This document shows, piece after piece, positions 1 to 7,875 of a stretch of DNA of 63,141 nucleotides; positions within the stretch are counted from its first letter, which is position 1; every line of letters begins with the position of its first letter. The notes under the pieces are model-generated. The model had not been told where the DNA came from. It saw only the letters and a list, made by a program, of their open reading frames with translations, and searched no databases. A program made the position numbers and the translations under genes. Source of the DNA: CAXBDP01 sp041689935 (lineage in GTDB: Bacteria > Bacteroidota > Bacteroidia > Cytophagales > Cyclobacteriaceae); NCBI GenBank assembly GCA_041689935.1, contig JBDNFI010000065.1, positions 1-63,141 on the forward strand, read 5' to 3'.

Positions 1-300
1 GCAAAAACCTTTAGCGGATTCAAAACAAGAATCTTAGCAAAAATAACTGCCCTGACATTGATTCAATTTATCAACAAGTTTATATTCGATAGGAACATTA
101 ACAATATTAAAATTCAAATCACTTGATTTCACCCAACGGGTTAATAATTGTATATTTCAATGACATTTAGAATTGATAAGAAAATTATTTTTTAACGGCT
201 CCTAATACCAGTAGATGAAGCTTTTGAGAATAAACAACGTAAAAATTGTAATAAAAAACCGTATTACAAATTGTAATTTTCAAAGAATATTTAATTTTAA
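1..300. other. AT-rich leader region without a gene
   Basis: No convincing gene, RNA or mobile element is visible here. The stretch is strongly AT-rich. An open frame that begins at 215 overlaps the promoter and the next gene in another frame and has no protein-like features. The region lies directly upstream of the promoter of the first peptide gene. Confidence 0.5.
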
Positions 301-331
301 TTTGCAATGTTCATTTTTTTTTTTATGTTTG
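301..331 (+). promoter_or_regulatory. Consensus Bacteroidota promoter with a T11 tract in its spacer
   Basis: TTTG at 301-304 and TATGTTTG at 324-331 match the Bacteroidota -33 (TTTG) and -7 (TAnnTTTG) elements, separated by exactly 19 bases. The spacer ends in an uninterrupted run of 11 T (314-324), the last of which is the first base of the -7 element. The promoter lies 68 bases upstream of the peptide gene at 399. A one- or two-base slip in the T run would change the spacer length, so expression may switch. The promoter match is direct; phase variation is inference. Confidence 0.75.
314..324 (+). repeat. Homopolymeric T11 tract
   Basis: Eleven consecutive T residues lie between the -33 and -7 elements of the promoter at 301-331. 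Tracts of this length are prone to polymerase slippage. Confidence 0.85.
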
Positions 332-398
332 AATGCTTTCAGTTTGAGAGTGAAGGGGTTGAGTGACTCCTTCGTTATTCAATTATATATTTTAACCA

Positions 399-656
399 AT
401 GAAAAAAATCAAGATTTTTCTTTTCTCTTTAAGTTTGATAGGGTTCTCCACTGCTTTTGTGCAGGCTTCAGGCTCTTGCAATTATGGAGGTCCAGGCCCA
501 CATGATGGTTATTGTAATCTTTTATTAAAATTGGAGGACAATGGTTCAACTACCTCATCTCAAAAATGCGAAGAAAGTGCTGGAGATGCAGAAGTTGGGG
601 AATATGGGTCTCGGTATCTTGGGCAAAAGTGTGTGTTAATTTTAACTGTTGAGTAA
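399..656 (+). CDS. Small secreted four-cysteine peptide
   Basis: This 85-residue protein starts with a clear signal peptide (Lys-rich start, hydrophobic residues 6-20, likely cut after Val-Gln-Ala at 23). The mature part of about 62 residues carries four cysteines (27, 39, 57, 78), which would suit two disulfides in the periplasm or outside the cell. It is acidic and Gly/Ser-rich and matches no enzyme I know. Small cysteine-containing precursors next to beta-propeller lipoproteins are known in Bacteroidota (NVEALA-type peptides), but the NVEALA motif itself is absent. It has its own consensus promoter and is followed by a hairpin at 665-693 and then a propeller lipoprotein, a layout repeated on the other strand at 39.7-40.2 kb. 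Function unknown; that it is a real gene is well supported. Confidence 0.75.
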   Translation: MKKIKIFLFSLSLIGFSTAFVQASGSCNYGGPGPHDGYCNLLLKLEDNGSTTSSQKCEESAGDAEVGEYGSRYLGQKCVLILTVE

Positions 657-664
657 AATCTAAT

Positions 665-700
665 GCTTACCTGTGTTTAATATACAGGTAAGCCTTTATT
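665..700 (+). terminator. Hairpin between peptide and propeller gene (terminator or attenuator)
   Basis: A perfect 10-bp stem (GCTTACCTGT at 665-674, ACAGGTAAGC at 684-693) with a 9-base loop is followed by a T-rich stretch. It lies 8 bases after the peptide stop codon and 20 bases before the next co-directional gene. No separate promoter is seen for that gene, so partial read-through is likely, giving more peptide mRNA than lipoprotein mRNA. Confidence 0.7.
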
Positions 701-712
701 AAATTTATAATT

Positions 713-1834
713 ATGAGAAAATTGTTTTTGGTTTTTGTAGGATTGTGTTTTTTTAGTTGCAATTCAACCAATGAAGAGAATCATGATAGATATACACTTG
801 AGTTTGAGGAACGATTTGTATTTGAAATAGATGAAGAAACTAAAAGAAGAAATGAAATCGTAGGTTTTATTGAGCAGTTAAACTCTTTCTATATTTTTAA
901 TGACATTAATTATAAGCTGTATTTGTATGACTTAGATAGCAAAGCAAATTGGAAAACAATTAGTTTAGATAAGGAAGGGCCGAATGGTTTAGGTGAAGTT
1001 AGTAAAATGCTTGTGATAAACCTTGATTCCATTATTACCTTTAATCGATTGTCCAATAGATTATACATGATTTCGGATGAAGGGAAAAGTGTAGAAACAC
1101 ATCAAGTTTTTTCTTTTGATGAGCCGGATCCAACTGGACAATTGCATAGTAATACCTTTGATATTATTGGTTCAAAGGTTTTTATGCTAGTAAGGCCTAA
1201 TAATCGAACTTCTTTGGATAACTATAAAGTGCTTTTTAGATATGACCTTCTATCTGGTACTAAAGAGTATTTAATTGATTGGCCTCAAGAATATATGGAG
1301 CAAGGAGATATGAGAGTAGCTCCAGGTTTCGCCGCTTATTCAGAGGATAATAAATCTATTATTTTGTCTTTGCCCTACAGCTCAGATATTTATGTGCTGA
1401 ATGATGATTTGCAGCTAAATTCCTATTATGCAGGATCAAATAGGGTTGGAAAGTTTAAGCCTTATGAGGGTGAACCAGCGAATTATAGAGATATTGTTAC
1501 GTACCAGCTTTCAGAATCTAAATACTCTAATATATTTTATGATAAATTTTCGAAAACCTATTTTAGATCTGCGTTTATTGGTAAAAATATACCTAGTGAT
1601 GCGGATGAAAATAAATTGTTAGATAATATTTATAATACAATTAATAATGATAAAATATTTACGATTACACTTATATTAAATGAGAATTTTGATGTTATTG
1701 GTGAGGTAGAGGGGAAAGCTTTACGAAATGGAGTGTTCTCAAAGGTGAATGGAATTTATGATATTGATAATCTTTGGGATGAAGAAAATGAAGATATTTT
1801 TGTGCTAAATAGATATGAGTTAATTGAAAAGTAA
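713..1834 (+). CDS. Beta-propeller-like lipoprotein (DUF4221-like)
   Basis: A 373-residue protein with a lipoprotein signal peptide; Cys16 follows Phe-Phe-Ser and is the likely lipidated residue. The body shows repeated beta-strand blocks of the 6-bladed propeller kind, a Gly-Pro-Asn-Gly-Leu-Gly-Glu segment near residue 90, and a late Tyr-Asp-Lys-Phe...Thr-Tyr-Phe-Arg segment typical of the DUF4221 group. No catalytic motif is visible. It sits between the cysteine-rich peptide (upstream, across a hairpin) and a CxxC lipoprotein two bases downstream, so the three probably form one operon at the cell surface or in the periplasm. Two further propeller lipoproteins occur at 26.9 and 38.7 kb. Binding or sensing of the peptide is a reasonable guess but is not shown. 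Confidence 0.7.
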   Translation: MRKLFLVFVGLCFFSCNSTNEENHDRYTLEFEERFVFEIDEETKRRNEIVGFIEQLNSFYIFNDINYKLYLYDLDSKANWKTISLDKEGPNGLGEVSKMLVINLDSIITFNRLSNRLYMISDEGKSVETHQVFSFDEPDPTGQLHSNTFDIIGSKVFMLVRPNNRTSLDNYKVLFRYDLLSGTKEYLIDWPQEYMEQGDMRVAPGFAAYSEDNKSIILSLPYSSDIYVLNDDLQLNSYYAGSNRVGKFKPYEGEPANYRDIVTYQLSESKYSNIFYDKFSKTYFRSAFIGKNIPSDADENKLLDNIYNTINNDKIFTITLILNENFDVIGEVEGKALRNGVFSKVNGIYDIDNLWDEENEDIFVLNRYELIEK

Positions 1835-1836
1835 GA

Positions 1837-2301
1837 ATGATGAACAGAGTATTGCTTTTATCTATTTTCTTGTTATCATTATTTTCTTGTATTGATAGGA
1901 AATCTGACCTTGATCCCGCAGAGGAAATTATCCAAAAATGGAAACAGGATTATCAAATTAATGATTTTTCTTTCTTGTTTGTAGTACCAAATGCAGGTTG
2001 TGACGGATGCATTACTAGCGCCGAAGCATTTGTTGTTGATAATTTATCCTCAATTCAAAACGGGAGGATAATTTTTACTTCATTCAGTTCTAAGAAAGCC
2101 TTAAAGTTAAAGTTGGGAGAGGATATTTATACTCATAAGAAAGTTTTTATTGATGAATTGAATATTTTTCAAAGTCCTAGTCTTCAATCATTCTACCCAT
2201 ATATATTATATATGGAGAATGACTTTATAAAGAGTAGACAAGAAGTTTCGCCTGATTCTCCACAAACATTAGATTCATTGCTGCATTTTATCTATGATTA
2301 A
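1837..2301 (+). CDS. Thioredoxin-like lipoprotein with a CxxC motif
   Basis: A 154-residue protein with a lipobox ending at Cys18 (Leu-Phe-Ser-Cys). After a beta strand (Phe-Leu-Phe-Val-Val-Pro) comes Cys55-Asp-Gly-Cys58, placed as the active site of a thioredoxin fold would be. A Thr-Ser-Phe strand and a later Pro follow the order seen in thioredoxin-like proteins, although overall similarity is weak. Two adjacent ATG codons (1837, 1840) could start it; the upstream stop ends at 1834, so it is translationally close to the propeller gene. Given the four-cysteine peptide in the same locus, a role in forming or reducing its disulfides is an attractive inference. It could instead be a redox-inactive relative. 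Confidence 0.65.
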   Translation: MMNRVLLLSIFLLSLFSCIDRKSDLDPAEEIIQKWKQDYQINDFSFLFVVPNAGCDGCITSAEAFVVDNLSSIQNGRIIFTSFSSKKALKLKLGEDIYTHKKVFIDELNIFQSPSLQSFYPYILYMENDFIKSRQEVSPDSPQTLDSLLHFIYD

Positions 2302-2322
2302 AATTATCCTTTGATAAATTAG

Positions 2323-2625
2323 GATTGTAAATCTCTTACATTTCTCAAAAACTATAATTCAAATCTCAATTCTTACAACCATCTTTACCACGCTCCATAT
2401 CGAAAAGTTTATATCAGACCGTTGAATCAACAGATTAATGGAGTAAGTAATTTTCACTTAGAATTTATCAGTAATCAATTCGAGCTATTGGGAACACTCT
2501 AAATTTTTAATGAATATTGGATTGCACTTATTTTTTATTCCGATGAAATTTATTTTCCTTACCGAGTATGGAATGAAGACCAAATGAAATTTCTAAAAGT
2601 TAATATTTCTGAATTGCTAGATTGA
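2323..2625 (+). pseudogene. Decayed ORF with one in-frame stop
   Basis: Reading from 2323 gives a protein-like translation interrupted by a single TAA at 2500-2502 and continued in the same frame to TGA at 2623-2625. The part after the stop (Phe-Asn-Glu-Tyr-Trp-Ile-Ala-Leu-Ile-Phe, then Tyr-Phe-Pro-Tyr-Arg-Val-Trp-Asn-Glu-Asp-Gln) looks like a genuine folded-protein segment. No ATG is present at the 5' end. I do not recognise the family. It follows the thioredoxin-like lipoprotein gene and may be an eroded member of the same accessory locus. Confidence 0.35.
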
Positions 2626-2846
2626 TTTCAACTTGTCTTTCTAGTCTTTTGAAAATCAATTACTGATTAAAAACAAAATCAAATTTCTGTTTTCAGCATG
2701 CTCCAAATTAGTCCAAAATGGATGGAAAAAGCATTTCTTAAAATCATTAATCTAAATATTTGCATATGTGATTTTATTTTGGTTATTTCGAGTCCTTTTC
2801 CGTTCGGGCTAACCACCCGTGCAGAACATTCTGAGTTTTTGACCTT

Positions 2847-2880
2847 AAGAATCCCGTTTAACCTGCGGGATTCTTTTTTT
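2847..2880 (+). terminator. Intrinsic terminator
   Basis: A 10-bp stem (AAGAATCCCG at 2847-2856 with CGGGATTCTT at 2866-2875) runs directly into a run of T. It could end transcripts from the accessory locus and, less well, those of the convergent gene at 2890. Confidence 0.75.
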
Positions 2881-2889
2881 GTCTAAATC

Positions 2890-3591
2890 TCAAAAATGAT
2901 AGTCCCAACCTAGGTTCAGCGTCATTAATGTAAACCTAGTGTCGATAATAAATCCTTGAGAAGGGATAGTGATGCCGCCAATATTTACGGCTGGTGTGCG
3001 CAAAGAAAAAGGTTCTGGCTTGGCTGTGAGATACCGTGCTGTAAATCGAACGCCATGTCTGCCAATGAGTCCTTTCCGTACGCCTATTTGTCCACCATAC
3101 ACGAATCCCATGCCTGTTTCCGAATCAATATCGGCAGACAGAGGCCCTAAACTTACCGCAAGGTCAGGAGAATTTGCAATGACCAAACCAGCCAATGGAG
3201 ACAAGGTGAGCTGAAAGTTATTCCCAAGCTCACGCTGATATTGCGCACTTGCTAGTAGCGAGTGACTTGTCCAAGCTCCAGTAGATAAACTAGCACCTGG
3301 CACAAATACATTCAATGATTCCAATTCCTCTTTATCAATAGGGTTGCTCCCAAGTTGATAAATGGCTCCAATTCTAAAATTCTCGTTGATGGGTATGAGC
3401 AATCCTGTGGCTACATTGAAGCCAGTCATAGCAAATCCACCTCCTTCTACGAGGTTGTCCGAAAAGCCATGCACAGGTATGGCAGGGCCGAATTCCAAAA
3501 AGAATCTTTTCAATACCAAACCATTATCTACTTGCGAATAGGTAATTGAGCTGGTCAGACATATAAAAAGGAGCATTAGAATTTTTTTCAT
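2890..3591 (-). CDS. Outer-membrane beta-barrel protein
   Basis: A 233-residue protein with a signal peptide ending near Thr-Tyr-Ser-Gln (about residue 20). It consists of alternating short amphipathic strands with Gly-rich turns and ends in Trp-Asp-Tyr-His-Phe; a terminal Phe is the usual C-terminal signal of proteins folded by the BAM machinery. The length fits an 8- to 10-strand barrel. No specific subfamily is recognised. It is the last gene of a run of minus-strand genes beginning at lpxH. Confidence 0.6.
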   Translation of the reverse strand: MKKILMLLFICLTSSITYSQVDNGLVLKRFFLEFGPAIPVHGFSDNLVEGGGFAMTGFNVATGLLIPINENFRIGAIYQLGSNPIDKEELESLNVFVPGASLSTGAWTSHSLLASAQYQRELGNNFQLTLSPLAGLVIANSPDLAVSLGPLSADIDSETGMGFVYGGQIGVRKGLIGRHGVRFTARYLTAKPEPFSLRTPAVNIGGITIPSQGFIIDTRFTLMTLNLGWDYHF

Positions 3592-3618
3592 CTTCTAATT
3601 TAAGTAAATTTAAATTAA

Positions 3619-4452
3619 CTATTTTACTGAATATATTTTCAATGAATTGCCTTTGACTAAATAGCCTTTTTGGTTAATGAGCAGCGCCTTAGTTGATTTT
3701 ACAGGAAGGATAAAGCTCCTTTTTTCAAGTGAATAAAGGTGTAGAAGAATTAGGGTATTATCAGAAAGGTATTGGATTTCATCTTTCTCAAATGCTATCC
3801 AATCTATCCCTCCCGCAGCTATTTTTTGTTCATAATTGCCGAGGTTGTCAAATATCAATATGCCTGAATTCTTATCTACCAAGAAGAGCCTATTCTGATA
3901 TTCTCTAATGAAAGTAAATTGGTAATTCTCCAAATTGGCCATCAAATTCAGTGGTGTAACTATTGAAAATTCATTTGAATAGGGATTATACTTTTTCAAA
4001 CTAAAATCTCGGTCATCGACCAACCAAATTTGTTGATCTGCGCTCAGGCTGGCAATATTTATAAAACCAGCGGGAGGGATGGTTTGGCGCTGATCGGGCG
4101 TAGGCACCAAAAAACGGTCGAATAGATGATAATATTGAAAATCTCGATAAAAAGTAAAAATACGCTGCGTGTGCCAGGCTTCTAAGATGGATAATTTGCC
4201 CTGCCTCGGTGGCGAGAAGTTTACTTGTTCTAGGCCAAGGGGACTGTATTGATAAATATTCCCTTTGTCATCCGAGAGATAAATTTGGCCTCTTCGGTCG
4301 TAGCTCAACTTATCCAATCCATCTAGGATTACTTCCGATTGTAGCGTCCAAGACTGCCCAAATACACTTGTGCTTATCAGCAGGAGAAATGCAAATAGAA
4401 AATTACCCTTTATAGTATTTGAGCTCCAGTTTTTTTCCATCAAATTCGGCAT
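3619..4452 (-). CDS. Secreted propeller-like protein of unknown function
   Basis: A 277-residue protein with a hydrophobic signal segment (about residues 17-32, ending Ser-Val-Phe-Gly-Gln). The rest reads as repeated strand-turn units (Gln-Ile-Tyr-Leu-Ser-Asp-Asp, Gln-Ile-Trp-Leu-Val-Asp-Asp, Arg-Leu-Phe-Leu-Val-Asp-Lys) like blades of a WD/NHL-type propeller. The start lies inside the 3' end of lpxH, giving about 50 bases of overlap; a second in-frame ATG at 4440 also overlaps. The overlap suggests translational coupling with lpxH. Function unknown. Confidence 0.6.
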   Translation of the reverse strand: MPNLMEKNWSSNTIKGNFLFAFLLLISTSVFGQSWTLQSEVILDGLDKLSYDRRGQIYLSDDKGNIYQYSPLGLEQVNFSPPRQGKLSILEAWHTQRIFTFYRDFQYYHLFDRFLVPTPDQRQTIPPAGFINIASLSADQQIWLVDDRDFSLKKYNPYSNEFSIVTPLNLMANLENYQFTFIREYQNRLFLVDKNSGILIFDNLGNYEQKIAAGGIDWIAFEKDEIQYLSDNTLILLHLYSLEKRSFILPVKSTKALLINQKGYLVKGNSLKIYSVK

Positions 4453-5188
4453 AACTAAAGTTAGACAACCATTCGCCTAAGTTAATATAACGACTTTCTT
4501 TTCCAACGGGCAAATCGAGCGGGAGGTGGCGGTGCCCAAAAATATAATACTGATGAGGGTCTTTTTGATGCACTTCTTTACAATATGCCCAAAGCCGTTC
4601 TTCCTCTCCTTTAAATAGCTGTTCTTGATTTTCTGATTTGCTCCGACTCTTCCCAGACCAAAATTTTGCCAAGCCAATGCCGAAGTTAGGATGAAGCCTT
4701 GCAAAAGCCCACTGGCAAATCGGGCTTTTAAATATCCTTTTGAGAAATTTATAACTGCGATCTCCTGGGCCAAGTCCGTCCCCATGGCCGATCAAAAACT
4801 TCTGATCATTTAAGATAAAAGAAACGGGATTTCGGTAAACCGGTATTCCCAACTCTTTAGGAAAATAATCGAACATCCACATATCATGATTTCCTGTGAA
4901 TAGGATAATGGGAATGCCTCTATCACGAAGCTCTGCCAATTTTCCTTGAAATCGGATAAAGCCTTTAGGGATGACATACTTGTACTCAAACCAAAAATCA
5001 AAGACATCTCCCATCAGAAAAATAGCCGCAGATTCTTCTGCAATTTCATCTAGCCATGCAATGAGTTTCTTTTCCCTAATCAGACTTTTCTCTGCATTTG
5101 GAGCGCCCAAATGAAAATCAGAAGCAAAGAAAATTTTCTTGCCTGCTGCTAATCGTGGCGATAGATGAAAGTGATTTTGCTTAGCCAA
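4403..5188 (-). CDS. lpxH: UDP-2,3-diacylglucosamine diphosphatase (LpxH type)
   Basis: A 261-residue calcineurin-like metallophosphoesterase. It carries the metal-binding set Asp-Phe-His-Leu-Gly (about residue 25), Gly-Asp-Val-Phe-Asp-Phe-Trp, Gly-Asn-His-Asp-Met-Trp, Gly-His-Gly-Asp-Gly and Gly-His-Arg-His, spaced as in LpxH enzymes of Bacteroidota. The reaction removes UMP from UDP-2,3-diacylglucosamine in lipid A synthesis at the inner membrane. The start codon is TTG at 5188: no ATG exists before the essential Asp-x-His motif. It overlaps the next gene on the minus strand. Confidence 0.85.
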   Translation of the reverse strand: MAKQNHFHLSPRLAAGKKIFFASDFHLGAPNAEKSLIREKKLIAWLDEIAEESAAIFLMGDVFDFWFEYKYVIPKGFIRFQGKLAELRDRGIPIILFTGNHDMWMFDYFPKELGIPVYRNPVSFILNDQKFLIGHGDGLGPGDRSYKFLKRIFKSPICQWAFARLHPNFGIGLAKFWSGKSRSKSENQEQLFKGEEERLWAYCKEVHQKDPHQYYIFGHRHLPLDLPVGKESRYINLGEWLSNFSYAEFDGKKLELKYYKG

Positions 5189-5211
5189 TAGTTTAGATTT
5201 GCTGTAAAAAT

Positions 5212-5243
5212 AAAAAGATCAAGCTTTTGACTTGATCTTTTTT
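5212..5243. terminator. Bidirectional intrinsic terminator
   Basis: A 12-bp stem (AAAAAGATCAAG at 5212-5223 with CTTGATCTTTTT at 5231-5242) is flanked by A on the left and T on the right, so it can end transcription from ftsH on the minus strand. Confidence 0.75.
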
Positions 5244-5261
5244 ACAAATTTAAATTTTTAT

Positions 5262-7406
5262 TTATTTCTTAATGGAAGATTCTGTATCCTCATTTTTAGG
5301 AGTTCCAGTTCTAGGTTTTTTTTCAGAATCACCTTTATTCTCAGCTTTCGCAGCATCTTTGGCTTTTTTCTCTTCTGCCATTTTCAAGGCTACCGCTTTT
5401 TTCTCGTCATCGGCTTCTTTTTCTTTCAGCTCTTTCGCCTCGGAGCGCTTGGTATATGCCTCATAGGTAGTTTGTTTTTCGAACGGCCTCTTGCCAATCA
5501 GTCTTTCCAAATCGGTCTGGAATATGATTTCCTTATCCAACAGTTCTTTGGCAAGTATTTCCAATTGAGGTCTTTTCTCAGTAAGTAAATCCTTGGCTCT
5601 TGTGTATGCGTTTGCAATTAGTTTGCGAACTTCTTCGTCTATTGTTTTGGCAGTTTCTTCAGAGTACGGCTTGTTAAAGTTGTACTCAGATTGTTTCGAA
5701 TCATGATAAGAAATATTGCCAAGTTTTTCACTCATACCATATACGGTTACAATACTGTAAGCCATTTTGGTCACTCTTTCTAAGTCGCTCAATGCACCAG
5801 TAGATATTTTCTTAAAGATGATTTCTTCTGCTGCTCTACCACCAAGTGTCATTGTCATTTCATCTATCAATTGCTCGGTCTGATACAAGTACTGCTCTTT
5901 AGGCAAATACTGCGCATACCCCAATGCTGCCACACCTCTAGGAACAATACTCACTTTCACCAAAGGATCCGCATGTTCTAAGAACCAGCCTGCTACAGCA
6001 TGACCTGCCTCGTGATAGGCCACAATTTCTTTTTCTTCTGGAGAGATGATCTTATTTTTCTTTTCCAATCCACCAATGACTCGATCTATAGCGTCTTGGA
6101 AATCGTCCAATTCAATGGCAGATTTATTTTTTCTAGCAGCAATCAATGCGGCTTCATTACAAACATTGGCTATTTCAGCTCCAGCAAAACCAGGTGTTTG
6201 AGCAGCTAATTTTTTAGAATCCACATCACCACTTAGCTTCAGCGGCTTAATATGTACCTTGAATATAGCCTCCCGCCCAGCAATATCGGGTTTATCAATA
6301 CTAATCTGGCGATCGAAACGACCCGCTCTTAGCAATGCGCTATCTAATACGTCGGGACGGTTAGTAGCGGCAAGGATAATTACACCTGAGTCAGTAGCAA
6401 AACCATCCATTTCTACCAATAAAGAGTTAAGCGTATTTTCTCTTTCGTCGTTTGAGCCGGGCATTTGGCCTTTGCCTCTTGAGCGACCGATAGCATCAAT
6501 TTCATCTATGAATATAATACAAGGTGCTTTTTCTTTGGCTTGCTTGAACAAATCACGAACTCGTGCGGCACCTACACCCACAAACATTTCCACAAAATCG
6601 GAACCTGAAAGTGAGAAGAATGGTACGGCTGCTTCACCAGCTACCGCTTTGGCAAGTAAGGTTTTACCCGTTCCTGGAGGGCCTATCAGTAAAGCGCCTT
6701 TTGGAATTTTACCGCCTAGTTTGGTAAATTTGCCTGGAGTCTTCAAAAACTCAACTATCTCAGCAACTTCTTCCTTCGCTTCATCCAATCCTGCGACATC
6801 ATTGAAGGAAATTTTCACCTTATTTTCCGCATCAAAAAGTGCTGCTTTGGATTTACCAATGTTAAAAATTTGTCCTCCTGGACCACCACCACCGGTCATG
6901 CGACGCATCAGAATAAAGAAACCTAAAATTAGAAGGAAGAAAATGCCCCAACTGAAGAACACATTTGTGAAATCAGTCCGATCACTTACTTTCAAGTCAA
7001 TTTTGGCATCATCAGGCAGGTCTGCATTAAGTTCATTGATAAGCTTATCAAATCCTTCTGGAGAAATTACTTTAAATGCATAATGTGGCCCACTGCTTAA
7101 TGCCAGTGGATTAAAGCTTTCAAGTTCATTTTTGTATTTACTTCTCGACAGCGACTCGTTGGTAAGTGTGATTTCGACTAGATCTTGATTTTTGATGAAG
7201 TCAACATGACGGACATCACCATCAGTTACCATTTGCTTGAATCTGGATTCGCTCACATCCACTGTAGAGCTCCTGTTAAAGAAGGATATCGCAAGGATTA
7301 CGATAACCGCCGCAAAAATAACCCAAAGTTGTATACCGGGCTTTTGAGGTTTTTTAGGCAGCATTTTATTTCCTCGCTTTTGATTTTTTATAGGATTTTC
7401 AGCCAT
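5262..7406 (-). CDS. ftsH: ATP-dependent zinc metalloprotease FtsH
   Basis: A 714-residue membrane-bound AAA protease that degrades misfolded and regulatory membrane proteins. Two transmembrane segments (about residues 27-43 and 151-166) flank a periplasmic domain. The AAA module has Walker A Gly-Pro-Pro-Gly-Thr-Gly-Lys-Thr at 242-249, Walker B Ile-Ile-Phe-Ile-Asp-Glu-Ile-Asp around 297-304, and the second region of homology (Ala-Thr-Asn-Arg-Pro...Gly-Arg-Phe-Asp-Arg). The protease site His-Glu-Ala-Gly-His is at 465-469. The last 70 or so residues are a Lys/Glu-rich tail, common in this phylum. It lies 64 bases downstream of rsfS, probably in one transcript. Confidence 0.97.
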   Translation of the reverse strand: MAENPIKNQKRGNKMLPKKPQKPGIQLWVIFAAVIVILAISFFNRSSTVDVSESRFKQMVTDGDVRHVDFIKNQDLVEITLTNESLSRSKYKNELESFNPLALSSGPHYAFKVISPEGFDKLINELNADLPDDAKIDLKVSDRTDFTNVFFSWGIFFLLILGFFILMRRMTGGGGPGGQIFNIGKSKAALFDAENKVKISFNDVAGLDEAKEEVAEIVEFLKTPGKFTKLGGKIPKGALLIGPPGTGKTLLAKAVAGEAAVPFFSLSGSDFVEMFVGVGAARVRDLFKQAKEKAPCIIFIDEIDAIGRSRGKGQMPGSNDERENTLNSLLVEMDGFATDSGVIILAATNRPDVLDSALLRAGRFDRQISIDKPDIAGREAIFKVHIKPLKLSGDVDSKKLAAQTPGFAGAEIANVCNEAALIAARKNKSAIELDDFQDAIDRVIGGLEKKNKIISPEEKEIVAYHEAGHAVAGWFLEHADPLVKVSIVPRGVAALGYAQYLPKEQYLYQTEQLIDEMTMTLGGRAAEEIIFKKISTGALSDLERVTKMAYSIVTVYGMSEKLGNISYHDSKQSEYNFNKPYSEETAKTIDEEVRKLIANAYTRAKDLLTEKRPQLEILAKELLDKEIIFQTDLERLIGKRPFEKQTTYEAYTKRSEAKELKEKEADDEKKAVALKMAEEKKAKDAAKAENKGDSEKKPRTGTPKNEDTESSIKK

Positions 7407-7470
7407 TATATTTTAGGGGAATGTCAACAAATGATTGTTGGTAAAACGTTTTAAACTTTAAGTAGTTCGA

Positions 7471-7818
7471 TTAGGAGATTCGTTTTTGTTCAGCATCGCC
7501 CCACAAATCCTCAATCGCATAAAATTCTCTTTTATCCTTTTTGAAAACGTGGGCTACTACATCTACATAATCTATTAAAATCCATTCTTTGTTTCGTTTG
7601 CCTTCGTGGCTCCATGGATTTTGTTTAGAATTTTTAAAAACTTGCTCCTCAACTGATTCAGAAATAGCTTCTAACTGTGTATCAGAGTTACCTGAACATA
7701 TAACGAAAAAATCTGCGATTGCATTTTTAACTTTTCTCAAATCTAACATCACAATATTCGATGCTTTCTTTTCTTCCATACCTTGCACAACCAAGTTGGC
7801 TAACTCTTGTGAATTCAT
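7471..7818 (-). CDS. rsfS: Ribosome silencing factor RsfS
   Basis: A 115-residue protein with the Iojap/RsfS signatures: Asp-Phe-Phe-Val-Ile-Cys-Ser-Gly-Asn-Ser near residue 37, Trp-Ile-Leu-Ile-Asp-Tyr-Val-Asp-Val-Val-Ala-His-Val-Phe, and Tyr-Ala-Ile-Glu-Asp-Leu-Trp-Gly-Asp near the C-terminus. RsfS binds ribosomal protein uL14 and blocks subunit joining in starvation. Its position upstream of ftsH and divergent from birA is a common Bacteroidota layout. Confidence 0.95.
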   Translation of the reverse strand: MNSQELANLVVQGMEEKKASNIVMLDLRKVKNAIADFFVICSGNSDTQLEAISESVEEQVFKNSKQNPWSHEGKRNKEWILIDYVDVVAHVFKKDKREFYAIEDLWGDAEQKRIS

Positions 7819-7875
7819 TCAATAGTTTTTTAATTGCGATGCGTTTTTAACAGCCTGCTAAATTACAAAAATTCA

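Noticed and set aside
2698..2886. 62-codon ORF before the beta-barrel gene
   Set aside because: It reads through the terminator at 2847-2880 and looks random.
6259..7083. Long open frame antisense to ftsH (274 codons)
   Set aside because: It is a shadow of the strongly conserved ftsH coding strand, with no domain of its own.
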